Source of the DNA: Larimichthys crocea
Taxonomy: Eukaryota; Chordata; Actinopteri; Sciaenidae
NCBI RefSeq assembly: GCF_000972845.2
Contig: NC_040029.1
Location: forward strand, 4,949,811-5,013,810
Direction of reading: 5' to 3'
DNA: 64,000 bases
The position numbers and the translations under genes were made by a program. Positions 13,601 to 22,680 of the stretch are shown piece by piece. The first letter of the stretch is position 1, and every line of letters starts with the position of its first letter. The notes under the pieces were generated by a model, which did no database searches, had not been told where the DNA came from, and saw only the letters and a list, made by a program, of their open reading frames with translations.

Positions 13601-16600
13601 TTAGAACCATAAATAAAGATAATTCCAAGCTTGACAAAGATAGATGAGTCGGTTTTTGGATCCTTTGGCTATTTTTGCCTGCTTGCCAGACTTAAGATGA
13701 ATGCTTGGCTGCTTTTGTGAAGTGTTTATGAACTCCTAGTTTTGCTCCATTGCTTACTTACTTAGCTTAGGCAGTTTAAGATCCTATGTAACTTGTAACA
13801 ACCAGTGGCAATGAGGAGGATTTCTACTAAAAATGTAGGGGAACGGTAGCACATGCAATTTAAGGTTTTTCTTGCATTACCTAACATTCACCACCATAAC
13901 CAAGCAAGGCTGCAGCAGGAAAAGCCCTGAGGCTGTATCCAATTATGCAGTCATGTGGTTTTTATTTCTCATGAATTAGTCATTTCATACGTTAGAGCTT
14001 TGTTTGCTTTGTTTTTGTTGGTACAGCAAAGTCAATGCAAATTTAGCACGTTTGTGCCAGTTGAACTTTACTCAACTCGGAGTGAAATGTGAGTGTTGTG
14101 CAGAGAGGACCGGGTGGCACAGACAAAGGCGTTCAGTGCCGAGGAGCTCTGGAGGTGAGCCGAAGCTTCTGAAGGGATAAACGCCCGGACGTCATGCCCG
14201 GATTCTGCTCTGATCTGAAGCCATTTCGTAACGACGAGCTGAGCAATGGAGGTGCCACCACCGCTTGTTTTGGCATCCTTTTGATCCGTTTATTGCAATT
14301 AAATCTCAGCAAAATCGATTTATTTTCAGCTAATACCTCATTTGTGCTACTTTATCAATCAAATTCTCAGATTGTTTTGTGTTCTTTGAATGCAGTCGCT
14401 AAATCCCTCTAAACCCAGACTATCACATTAATGCCAATTACCATTACTTACTCATTTGTACCATATTAGTCAGTTACCCGAGAACACTGCAAGTGAAGCA
14501 CAAGTCAGCACTGCTGTGTGTATTTCTGACATTCCCTTGTGTATTTATTGTAATCGAGACCTGGGATCAGCACCCGCACTCACAAATTTGACAAGAACTC
14601 GTTTTTATCTCCCGCTCCTCTCTGCAACCGGGCTTCTTTCGACTCAAAGTTCCTTTTTTCTCGTTCTGCCAAATATGCTCCGCTTAGTGCAGCTAAGAGT
14701 GGCTGCATCTCAGAGCCGAGTCCCCTTACAAGGAGTCCCGTTCACTTAAGCTAAATATAAACTGTCAAAGCCCGGTAAACAGAAACTGTGTTTTTATAAC
14801 CTCGTTGTTCACCTGCCCGAGGGGCGGATAGAGAGAGAGAGAGATGTTAAGAGTCGTGACAAAGAAACAGTGAAAGAGGAGAGAGAGGGAGAACCGGCGT
14901 GGTTAAAAGAACTTGGCGTACCTTTGTCTTTACTCTTCTCCTTTGCTAGAGAGTCCAATTTCCTCCTCAGCGACTTTTTCCTCTTCTGTCCATCTGCAAC
15001 CAGAGGGAGGGGGGACAACAAGAAAATAAATCATCTGAAACATATCTGCTGTATCTTATCGTGCTTATTATATCTAATAAGCTTATGTCAGGAATGCAGA
15101 CATAAATCCACCACAGGGGGAAAGCTGTCCGTGAACTCAAATCCATTTAGCTGAGAGAGTCAGACGAGGTCAGCTGTTGTATTATTCGTCACAAAAATAT
15201 AATTCAGCACACGTTAAATTGCTTATATTTTCTATTTATATATTTCCATTGGCCGATATGTGTCACCATGAAAAATATATTATGGATTTCAACATCTAAA
15301 AGGTGAATAGTGTAAAAAAAATAGCTACATAAAACTTGACCCCAACCCCACTTGATTGATTTATTTATTTTTATTCCGTTCTTTATTCAGGGAAACCTTG
15401 ACTGAGCAAATAGCTCTTTTACAGCAATGCCCTGATCACAACAAACATAAACAATATACAATAAATAGCCCAAATGGTTAATAGTTAATAGTTAAAAACA
15501 AGATCAAGTTAAAACCAGTTAAAACAAGTTAAAACAAGATCAGTTAAAACTAAATCAGTTAAAGCAAGAACACTGTATATTTCCCATACCATGTATTACA
15601 ACTAAAACAGTTTGTCTAATTTCAGTGTCTCTTGCAGGCGGTTCCATTTATTTATTCTAACATGGAGACACAACAACAAGTTTTATGCAAATGAGTTATT
15701 CAATTAAATATGAGCTCATCTGCGTACAATCCAGAGCAGGAATCCAATCATTGGATAAAGTCAAAAAGATTTTTGCAGAGGGATCTCTTTTCATCACACG
15801 TCACATGTTACCGTCAACAGCCTTAAAAATTCATTTTTGTCCCGTCTATAGACATAAAACGTCTATAAATCAGGCTATGAATGACGTATGAATAAACCCC
15901 TCAATAAAAACCTTCAGAATATACACTGAATGAAGCTGGTTTGGTGAAACGCCACTGAAGTGGAGATTTGTGGCTCATTTGGAGAAAATCAAGCCACAAC
16001 AGTTAGGTAAGAATTTTGATATGATTGACAGATATGATTTGGGGATATTTCACTACCTAACTACTACTATTAAAATTGACAGGTGCATAAAAAAAACAGA
16101 GTTCTTGTCTGCAGTGTCTCTGATTCATGCATTAAAAATGACAAATGTAAAGCAGTCCCCTCTCTGCATGCGGAGCTTTAAGTGTTATTGTAAATATGAA
16201 ATCAGACTGGTGTACTTTGCATACAACAAACAGACAAACAAATATGCAACATGAAACTGCAGTTGAGTTATTGCAAACATTCACGTCAGTTTTATTTTGT
16301 GTACGTGACCGCTTTAGACTGGCGTGCTCTGAAAGGAGGAAAGCCACTTTGTCAGCTGTCGACATGATGGACGACTTCTGAATTTGCTGATTAATGATCA
16401 AGGAAATCTGGAAAAAAACGTGGCACAGGCTCGGGCCAGGATGTCAGTTTATTCTTTGAAAACCTCAGCAACTTTCACTGCCACTGTTCGCTCACTCTGC
16501 TCTTTTGTATATCCGATATCACTCCAGATCTGAAGTCTTTGCCTTGATCTTCTCCTTCAAGCAACCTCAGTTTGAACCCCCAGATGTTCCCTGTATCAAA

Positions 16601-19206
16601 TGAGTCACTTGCGTCAGGAAATTTCATCCAGCTCTGTGGTAGCATGTTACGTCAGGGAGCAGGTCCAGTTTCCCAGTGTGTCCATCTCTGACAGATCTGA
16701 ATAAGTTCAACACTGCTGCTGTTCTTTGATTATGAATTTATGACCACTTGTCGTGATATATGAGAAACCTGCGTGTTCTTTTTAAGATCTGCAAATAAAA
16801 AAAACTGCAGCCTGGTGTCAGAAGGACATGAAGTGAAATCTTATGGTGCATGAGAGAAAAATAGGTGGGAAACAGAGGAGGAGGGGGTGTGACATGGGAG
16901 AAAGAAAGCAGATGTTGTGATGGATAGTGAGGGCAGGGAGAGAGAAAGAGAGTGAGTGAGAGAAGCAGAGATAGGAAATGGTTTGGATTTTTGACAGATG
17001 GCTCCCAAAGCCGTACGGAAATCCCCCGAACCTCCAAACCTCCTCAGTCCAGCTCCTGAGCAGTTGTGAAACTGTCTGACGAACCTTTTCGCTTCTTCCC
17101 TGTCTCATCGCACCCTCGTCCCGTCTCTCTTTGTCCCTATCTCTCTTTAATCTCTTTTTTCGTTCCCCTCGGAGGAAGACTTAGAAACATGACCCCCCCG
17201 GCACTCGGATAAATATGAGAAACAGCAGGGCTTTAAAGCCTGCATTAGCGGCGCTGAAATAGCACACACATATTCTTACACACGAGTTGAAATATTTCCC
17301 CTAGCAAGCACATGGCGGCCGTTAGGGGCTCTGGAATTCATAAGCAACACAGACAAGTACGTATTAAATCATGGTGGGGAGAGGTCTAACCTTCAACTGG
17401 AATGCAAGGCCCTGGATAATCCACTGGCGGCTATTCCAGTCCATACAGTGCAGTGCAAAATGCTGCATAATGTTATTTTCTCTAAAAACAATACTAAATC
17501 TAAATAAATTAGTATATTTTTTTGTTTTTTTTGTGCAATTTTGGTCATCATCTCCAGTGATTTTGATAAAATTATACTGAAGTAGAGCAACGGCGCTACA
17601 ACTGAGTCTGGTGGGGCATTCAGATGGGTTGTAAACAAGTCCACCAAGCCAGATTATCTAAACCAGTGGTTCTCAACCTGGGGGGTTTGAGATCGAAGGA
17701 GTCACAGGAAGCAGAAATAGTGCATTTTTTTATTTGAACGACTTGATACTTTTTCCTTCTTGGGCCTTTTAAATTATTCAAATGACTTAATTGAAGTAAC
17801 CAGAATAGCTTTCTGGCTTCCTCGTCCTAACTCACGAGCTGTGACAAAGGGCCATAAAGAGACAGTGGTTCGTTTTATCAAAGCAAACTGGTAGGCAACT
17901 GTTGCATGCACACCAACCACAAAGATCGGGAGATCAAAGTCGAAACGAAAGTGTCTTATCTATAAAGGATGTTTACACCCAACGGGTTTGGTAATAACTT
18001 TACAATTATGATCTACTTATCAGCGCTTATCACACTGTCAAAACAGTTGTTGAATGTCTTTGGCTCTGGATGGAGCTCTCTTAAAAAACGAAATAATAAT
18101 AATTATTATTATTATTTGATTTATTTTCTTTAATTTTTATTTTTGTGGAGGATCCAGCCTTTTTTGGAGCTTGCCAAGTAGTAAAAAATCTGGATAATTC
18201 TGCCTCTGCTGCTTTTAAACATCATTGCGGCGTTCATATTTCATCCGATGACAGATTTGTGAAGGTAGTTAACTTGTTATATCTCGCCCACTTGTTTCCT
18301 TTACATCGAGTGGGATCATGTATATTTTCCCTCTCTATCTAAACTATGATGCATGGAGACATTTTTAGCATGGGCGTGCCCGGAGGGGAAACCAACCACC
18401 ATGTCTCACCAGTTTCAGTGCAGCGCTCTGCCCATTTCTGCTATATCTGGATTAATTTGTCGAATTTTGTCATTTTCCAAACCCTTATTAACTCAATGGT
18501 TTGGTTTACAAGACCAAAATACAGCTTGTTTAGCTTCGACACGAGAGACCACAAGGAGCTGTTTTTGCAACATTAAGGACTTTTTAATTAGCCTCCACGG
18601 TGACTAGTGCACTCTGCTGCAGAGGAAAGGGAGTCGCGTGTCTTTACGAGGACGGGGGTCAACAGATACCACGTCAAACAGGAAGCACCCGATCCCGATG
18701 TGAAGTATGGTTTATATCTAGATTCATGTGTTGTCACAACTTCCCCAAACATAGACCACACATGACTTCCCTTAAATACACCCTGAGGGGCGACGGGAGG
18801 ATGTGGTCAGAGGCTCGAACATTGGCTTCACTTTATGGGACACTTGAAAGTAGCTGCACAAGCTTACACAGCAAACCTGGGCTAAGAATATCAATTGAGT
18901 TGCGTTTACGACATAAAAGTAAATCCAGTGTATTTTATCGCAGTTAACAGTCACATAAATGTCATGTCTTGAAAGTATGAAGCCGTAAATCACACCCATC
19001 CGGAACTAACAAACATATACATTAGTTAAGACATGCATGCACCCACCTTTTGGCATGGTTATCTGACATCCCAGGTCATAGTCCTGGTGTAAACGAGTGT
19101 AAGCCACTTCCTGCAGCCTGGCCCTCTCCAGCTCAGACAGGCTCTGGATGGCGACTGGCGTCAGGCGCACGCTCCGCCCCGACAGGCTGCTCCAGGTGAA
19201 ATCACC
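4043..19206 (-). CDS. arhgap6: arhgap6, coding exons 2-14 (Rho GTPase-activating protein 6)
   Basis: Rho-family GTPase-activating protein. In mammals ARHGAP6 stimulates GTP hydrolysis by RhoA, remodels actin and also binds phospholipase C-delta; that is family knowledge, not seen here. Thirteen minus-strand exons join with matching phases: 19047-19206, 14922-14993, 11542-11690, 11324-11452, 11015-11210, 10858-10913, 8754-8904, 8510-8658, 6472-6651, 5492-5583, 5161-5411, 4999-5082 and 4043-4629. With the candidate first exon the protein is 765 residues: conserved segment GDFTW...SGRSVRL at 15-67, basic [16 protein letters not shown] at 68-83, Ser-rich linker at 142-184, RhoGAP domain about 228-428 with finger Arg258 in GIFRVGSS and [11 protein letters not shown] near 377-387, then a Ser/Pro-rich tail ending DALPETLV. 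Human isoform 1 has 974 residues because of a large first exon not seen here. The C-terminal tail and basic segment favour ARHGAP6 over ARHGAP36. Confidence 0.96.
4630..4998 (-). other. arhgap6: Intron 13 of arhgap6 (369 bp)
   Basis: GT (gtaaac) to AG (tttctag) intron with no recognised repeat. Confidence 0.85.
4999..5082 (-). CDS. arhgap6: arhgap6 exon 13
   Basis: 84 bases, residues about 543-570, phase 1 at both ends. It encodes [18 protein letters not shown] and ends SYT plus a split Gly. It aligns with the human segment around EEPFDIWGTWHSTLK. Acceptor ctttag, donor acag|gtaaac. As a symmetric exon it could be skipped without changing frame. Confidence 0.93.
5161..5411 (-). CDS. arhgap6: arhgap6 exon 12 (Ser-rich region after the GAP domain)
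   Basis: 251 bases, residues about 460-542. It encodes [17 protein letters not shown], then [20 protein letters not shown], which is almost identical to the human [20 protein letters not shown] stretch, then PILSERR and a variable part. Acceptor ccacag before gagcccc; donor aaag|gtacat. The intron separating it from exon 13 (5083-5160) is only 78 bp. Confidence 0.95.
5492..5583 (-). CDS. arhgap6: arhgap6 exon 11
   Basis: 92 bases, residues about 429-459, starting in phase 0 and ending in phase 2. It encodes [20 protein letters not shown] and then [11 protein letters not shown], nearly identical to mammalian ARHGAP6 just after the GAP domain. Acceptor ttag, donor gca|gtaagt. The intron to exon 12 is 80 bp. 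Confidence 0.96.
5584..6471 (-). other. arhgap6: Intron 10 of arhgap6 (888 bp)
   Basis: Donor atg|gtcagt, acceptor ttag. No coding or mobile-element signal recognised. Confidence 0.8.
6472..6651 (-). CDS. arhgap6: arhgap6 exon 10 (C-terminal half of the RhoGAP domain)
   Basis: 180 bases, exactly 60 codons in phase 0, residues 369-428. It encodes [20 protein letters not shown], then [20 protein letters not shown] and ending TLFM. The [11 protein letters not shown] motif with its Asn is the conserved GTPase-contacting and structural segment of RhoGAP domains. Acceptor aaatacag, donor atg|gtcagt. Confidence 0.97.
6652..8509 (-). other. arhgap6: Intron 9 of arhgap6 (1858 bp) carrying a LINE insertion
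   Basis: The intron lies between donor gag|gtgaag and acceptor aaatacag. It contains CA-rich simple sequence at about 7140-7235 and the LINE fragment at 7441-7946. The rest is unremarkable. Confidence 0.85.
7428..7959 (-). mobile_element. 5'-inverted LINE fragment with 13-bp target-site duplication
   Basis: A non-LTR retrotransposon remnant of about 506 bp (7441-7946) bounded by the direct repeat aatacgtctttgg at 7428-7440 and 7947-7959. The minus strand encodes a reverse-transcriptase C-terminal region: [15 protein letters not shown] (7860 downward), [55 protein letters not shown] and LLKLLPPRP. It carries at least one stop (TGA just before IQAAEM), so it is dead. The terminal tail gataagcgggagaagatgga with GATG repeats reads on the plus strand at the right end, opposite to the coding part. 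This fits an inverted 5' part produced by twin priming. The exact clade (RTE, Rex or L2-like) is uncertain. Confidence 0.88.
8510..8658 (-). CDS. arhgap6: arhgap6 exon 9 (RhoGAP domain)
   Basis: 149 bases, residues 319-368. After the split Leu codon it encodes [20 protein letters not shown] and then [20 protein letters not shown], ending KDGQE. It matches the mammalian helix around [20 protein letters not shown]. Acceptor gttgcag, donor gag|gtgaag. Confidence 0.96.
8754..8904 (-). CDS. arhgap6: arhgap6 exon 8 (RhoGAP domain core)
   Basis: 151 bases, residues 269-318 plus one base. It encodes [20 protein letters not shown], then [18 protein letters not shown] and [24 protein letters not shown] is the invariant RhoGAP core motif (LKxFLRxLPxPLL type). 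Acceptor cctccag, donor acat|gtgagc. The 95-bp intron to exon 9 contains a 12-13 base G run near 8694-8706. Confidence 0.97.
8905..10857 (-). other. arhgap6: Intron 7 of arhgap6 (1953 bp)
   Basis: Donor acag|gtgagg, acceptor cctccag. AT-rich sequence with no recognised mobile element or additional exon. Confidence 0.8.
10858..10913 (-). CDS. arhgap6: arhgap6 exon 7 (56-bp exon with the arginine finger)
   Basis: 56 bases, residues 250-268, encoding [18 protein letters not shown]. The Arg in GIFRVG is the RhoGAP arginine finger (Arg258 in the 765-residue model), which completes the GTPase active site. It starts in phase 1 and ends in phase 0, so skipping it would both remove the catalytic residue and break the frame. 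Acceptor cactcag, donor acag|gtgagg. Confidence 0.97.
11015..11210 (-). CDS. arhgap6: arhgap6 exon 6 (start of the RhoGAP domain)
   Basis: 196 bases, residues 185-249. It encodes [20 protein letters not shown], then [20 protein letters not shown] and [20 protein letters not shown]. The last part is the first helix of the RhoGAP domain. Acceptor cctccag. The donor tacg|gtagcc is weak against the vertebrate consensus, but the frame and human homology (EKHG then LQTVG) fix it here. The intron to exon 7 is 101 bp. Confidence 0.96.
11324..11452 (-). CDS. arhgap6: arhgap6 exon 5 (Ser/Thr-rich linker)
   Basis: 129 bases, exactly 43 codons in phase 0, residues 142-184. It encodes [20 protein letters not shown], then [20 protein letters not shown] and RR. 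The human protein has [20 protein letters not shown] at the same place. The composition suggests a disordered, possibly phosphorylated linker (inference). Acceptor tcctgcag, donor gagg|gtgaga. Confidence 0.95.
11542..11690 (-). CDS. arhgap6: arhgap6 exon 4
   Basis: 149 bases, residues 92-141. It encodes [20 protein letters not shown], a variable Arg/Gln/His-rich part, and [12 protein letters not shown]. It corresponds to the human [20 protein letters not shown] and KDASDFVASLL. The acceptor has a long pyrimidine tract (ttttttccccccag); the donor acag|gtctgt is weaker than usual. The intron to exon 5 is 89 bp. Confidence 0.95.
11691..14921 (-). other. arhgap6: Intron 3 of arhgap6 (3231 bp)
   Basis: Donor caaag|gtacgc, acceptor ttccccccag. 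AT-rich, with a T run at 12077-12088 and short GT/CA stretches. No exon or recognised mobile element. Confidence 0.75.
14922..14993 (-). CDS. arhgap6: arhgap6 exon 3 (basic segment)
   Basis: 72 bases, residues 68-91, phase 1 at both ends, so it could be skipped in frame. It encodes [20 protein letters not shown] followed by SKDK, very basic and nearly identical to the human [20 protein letters not shown]. It could serve as a membrane or nuclear-localisation patch (inference). Acceptor gttgcag, donor caaag|gtacgc. Confidence 0.95.
15355..15570. repeat. Degraded interspersed repeat plus GTTAAAAC-type tandem tract
   Basis: 15355-15480 (cagggaaaccttgactgagc near 15389, followed by agctcttttacagcaatgcc) resembles a repeat I have seen at many fish loci, family uncertain. 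15481-15570 is a degenerate tandem of the unit aagttaaaac/agatcagttaaaac, about eight imperfect copies. Confidence 0.45.
17664..17720 (+). mobile_element. Isolated hAT-type terminus
   Basis: The sequence cagtggttctcaacctgggg is a common terminal inverted repeat of hAT/Charlie-like transposons. I did not find the matching inverted end nearby, so the element is partial or its other end is eroded. Confidence 0.5.
19047..19206 (-). CDS. arhgap6: arhgap6 exon 2
   Basis: 160 bases, residues 15-67. It encodes [20 protein letters not shown], then [20 protein letters not shown] and CQITMPK. It matches the human GDFTWNSMSGRSVRL...[15 protein letters not shown]...CQITIPK. It starts in phase 0 after acceptor cacctcag and ends with donor aaaag|gtgggt. 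This is the most 5' exon whose identity is certain from homology. Confidence 0.96.
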
Positions 19207-21453
19207 CTGAGGTGGACAAAAGTTAACATAAAGAGTAAGATAAGACTGGCAGAACATACAACAGGGTGTCACGTAATGAACCCTACGCTCCTGTCTTGAA
19301 ATACGATTATAAAAGTGTCTGTGGCATTTAGCTTGTAAACAGAGCTGACATTTGCCTCACTTCACGTCCTCTTTTATTCATAAAAACAAAATTTGACGTA
19401 TTAAATTCACTAGATTCAGCATAATGGATTTGTTGGCCACTTGGGGGCAGCAGAAACAAGCTGAAAACACAACACGAACATATTACCTTTTAGATTCATA
19501 GCATCAGTTGTTAGCTCATATAAAGGTTTAATCCAAATTAAAAACATAATCTGTGACCTGTTTCTTTATTAAGATTATTTTTTTGGCTTTTTATGCCATT
19601 GATGATAGGACAGCTGAAGACAGACTGGAAGCAGGGGTCAGAGAGAGGGGGAGTGACACGCAGTAAATGGCCGTCAGATGCGGGATTCGAACCGGGGCTA
19701 GCTGCAGCGAGGACTATACCCTCCACACATGGGGCGGCCGCTTAACCCACTACGCTACCGACCGCCCCCTGTTTCTTTATTTTCAATAGCGCATAGGTCT
19801 CCTGGACCTTGGCCTCTGCATTCTTTGGAGCGAGTATTGAAAAAAGACTTTTTTTTTAAATAGATGATAGCCTTGTCAGTAGAGCATATAGATAAAATGA
19901 AGTACAACCAACAATTACTAACTTAAAATTACAGTCGAAACCGAATAATAAATGTATAAAATTGGAGACAGATAAAGAGAGACAGCATGGCCTCGGAAAG
20001 AAAAAGTTGTTTTTCTCGAAAAGGAGCAAGCGGGGACATGCAGTGTCCTCGCACTGATTGATTTGCAATATGCTATCCGCACGCATAAAGCAGATATAAG
20101 AATGCAAAGCATATGTGGAGGAGGAGGAGGAGGAGATGCGGTTAGTATAGCGTATAGAAAGCAGTCCGAGCCGTCACACTCATATTTCAGCCGCAGACAG
20201 GTTAACTTTGCAGCTTTGGCTTTAAGCTGTGATCAACGTGGAATTGAAGTAAATTTTAATGAATTTCTGGAAACGAGGAGACTGCTTTTGGCTTTGATGA
20301 ACATTTGAGTCATCTGAATCTCTGGTCATGCATTCCTGTGTGTCTGAGAGAGAAGGTCAGGAAGAGGGAGAGGTTAAAGAAAGAGGGGCGGGGGAGAAAA
20401 GAGAGGAGACGTCGCTGCAATTTATCTAATGCCTTATCCAGACAGAGGGCTTACAAGTGTACTCTAATGTGTCTGTGTTTATACGCTTCGGTATGATTTT
20501 TGTTCTGCTGAGAGAAGAGAGAAACCATTTTACATCTCAGTTTATATCTTGCAAAAATATGTAATTTTGTCATGTTGGCCCTCGACGGATGTTTACCCTT
20601 CAAGTCTTCTTGAAAAATGGGACACACCGAAGACAAAGCTTCGCTTTTCATGACTTTCAGGCCTCTATCAGCAATATTTTCTTAAAGTCGTTCCTCCTGC
20701 TGTCAGCTCTCTTGTTATTTGACGCCTCTTGGCGCAGTGAAGCAACGGAGCCATCATTCTTCCACGGGAGGGAAACCTGGAGAGCCACCTGAGTGTGTGT
20801 GTGTGTGTGAGCCCAGTGACAAAGAAGTTGCATGTAGCCCCCTTTTAATAGAGCATTTTATCCAGCACAGCTGTTGTGTCCATGTGTGCGCCTCTGTATG
20901 CCATTCCTTATCGCTGGCTGAGGAAGCCCACTTCCCTCCCGCTTGACCTCACACACAGCTTGAGGGGGCGCACATGCCTGTACACACCCTCACACACACA
21001 CACACACACAATGCAAAAGAAAAGACAAACAGTTGGAGAAGTTAAATAAGAGGCCTCTCCTCGCTCGAGCTGCTTCTGCACAGCGGGGTTTCTGAAGGGG
21101 ATGGATGAGCTTCGCTTCTTAAGTGTCAATGTGAAACCTGTGGAATGCTGACAGAAGAGCGAAGGGGGGGGTGCGGACTAAATCCTGGTATCACTGCTGG
21201 ACTCTGGCAACAATGAGCTGAAAGCCTGCGTGACCTGCAGGCGCGGGCATTTCGGATTTACAAACCGAGACGGATCTAAAGGCGTCCTGCTCGGTTTAAC
21301 TTTTGACAAATTGGATTCCTGTTGAATGATGTTTTTATTATTTGTCGTCGTGTATGACGCAGCACATCTGCAACCACTGTATCATCTGCCTGTGGTCGAT
21401 TTTAGTTACACGACTGCACATTTCTCATGGTTGGACATGATCCAGCCTCATTA
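19207..21453 (-). other. arhgap6: 3' end of the presumed first intron
   Basis: Besides the SINE at 19557-19781, this stretch holds small GGA (20116-20134), GT/GA and CA (20990-21010) tracts. No exon recognised. Confidence 0.6.
19557..19781 (-). mobile_element. tRNA-derived SINE with 14-bp target-site duplication
   Basis: The insert at 19571-19767 lies between the direct repeat cctgtttctttatt at 19557-19570 and 19768-19781. Read on the minus strand it begins ggggcggtcggtagcgtagt and contains a pol III box-B-like ggttcgaatcccgc; its tail is AT-rich (ttatgccattgatgatagga on plus). This is a tRNA-head SINE common in percomorph fishes. A second copy sits at 58054-58281. The exact target duplication suggests a fairly young insertion. 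Confidence 0.9.
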
Positions 21454-21641
21454 CCCTAGATAATGGCTCGCTATCACTCTGACTAACAATGCAGATCAAT
21501 TTTGTGCAAACAAAAGCTGGTAAATGTGTCAATTTTGTGGTTTGCACATTGAAATCAGCAGATTTGCACAGAAGCTGCAGTGTATTTTAGCTGATTGAAT
21601 TAAAGACAAATAATCAAGCCCCAGAAATGTTTTTTTTTTTT
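21454..21641 (+). repeat. Segment A, copy 1 (duplicated at 29328-29517)
   Basis: About 180 bases from ccctagataatggctcgcta to ccccagaaatg plus a T run. It recurs in the same orientation at 29328-29517 with six substitutions and no indel up to the T run. Copy 1 abuts the outer end of the left palindrome arm across a G-rich tract (21642-21686). Confidence 0.9.
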
Positions 21642-22041
21642 AAGGAGGGGGGGGGGGGCAAGAAGCAAGGAACAAGAGGGAGGGAGAAGGTGGGCAGACA
21701 CAGAAACAGGACGATCCACAAAAAAGGCTAAAAACAGGAATGGAGTTGTGGCTGTGTGTCGATTACCACAGGGAGACGGAATGACCCTGGGAAGGGAGAG
21801 AACTGTCTTTTATGAGTGGTGGGTGGATTGGTTGATGGGATGGCAGGTGTGGTTGTGATTAGGCAGGTGAGGCCATGCCCAGCAACACACACACACACAC
21901 ACACCACACACACACAACACACACAAAACGGGCAGACAAACAGAAACACAAGGGTGGGAAATGAAGGAAACACTAAGAAGGGAGGGAGCAATCCGGCAAG
22001 TTTTATTTTGAAAATCTAAACAACCAGTTACGGACACTACC

Positions 22042-22301
22042 TTAAAGGTCCAGTGGTAAGATTTGGGGCCTTTATTTTCACATAAGGCAGACATGGAATA
22101 AATAATATTACATTATAACAATGTTTCATGCATGTATGATGAAAATAAGAATCTTTTTGTTTTTGTTACTCCTGTTATATCCACAGTGCAGCGGGCCGCC
22201 ATGTTGAAACACCTTGTTTGGGGGTGAGGGTGATGTGAGGAGATTGCAATGCAGCAATTAAGACCACGAGATGCAACTAGTTCTACACACTGGACCTTTA
22301 A
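22042..22301 (+). mobile_element. MITE with ~14-bp terminal inverted repeats (left-arm copy)
   Basis: The ends ttaaaggtccagtg and cactggacctttaa are inverse complements and each begins or ends with TTAA, as in piggyBac-type insertions. The 260-bp interior has no coding capacity. The family (aaaggtccagtgtgtaagat ends) is abundant in percomorph fishes. The mirrored copy is at 36758-37035. Confidence 0.75.
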
Positions 22302-22554
22302 CTGCACTAGGATACGTGTCAGTATTGCGTTCGCCATGTCTAGACGGGAAAAGTACACGGCAGACTGGCAGGTGTATTACACGCGTTGGCTGAATAATTG
22401 GATTGACTCGATGAGTGTATCAACATTTTATCAACTCGGAGCTTGACCCATCTCGATTATGAAGGCAGTCATGGAGAACGCTTCGTTCTAGTTTCTTAGA
22501 GATTTCAGTGAGTATATCAAACTGAAATTTGGCGTTATGCTTATGTTGGGAATT

Positions 22555-22680
22555 GTTGCGTCTCTGTAAATCACACTGTAAATGTCTACAATATGAAAAA
22601 GTGTCCCGAGATAACATCTGTCATAGTTGGCGTCGCGTAAATAAAACGGAATTGAATTAAAACAAAAACTGGGGGGGACA
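22555..22680 (-). repeat. L2/SINE-type tail fragment (left arm)
   Basis: Reads in reverse complement as attcaattcagttttattta followed by cgcgacgcca, a degraded form of the widespread fish tail ttcaattcaattttatttat. The clearer mirrored copy is at 36405-36560. Confidence 0.5.

Larger units (their letters stand above)
14994..19046 (-). other. arhgap6: Intron 2 of arhgap6 (4053 bp)
   Basis: Donor aaaag|gtgggt, acceptor gttgcag. It contains a repeat-like patch at 15355-15570 and an isolated hAT terminus near 17664. The remainder is AT-rich with no exon recognised. Confidence 0.75.

Noticed and set aside
19680..19767. tRNA-like box-B sequence ggttcgaatcccgc
   Set aside because: Part of a SINE with target duplications; no complete tRNA cloverleaf.
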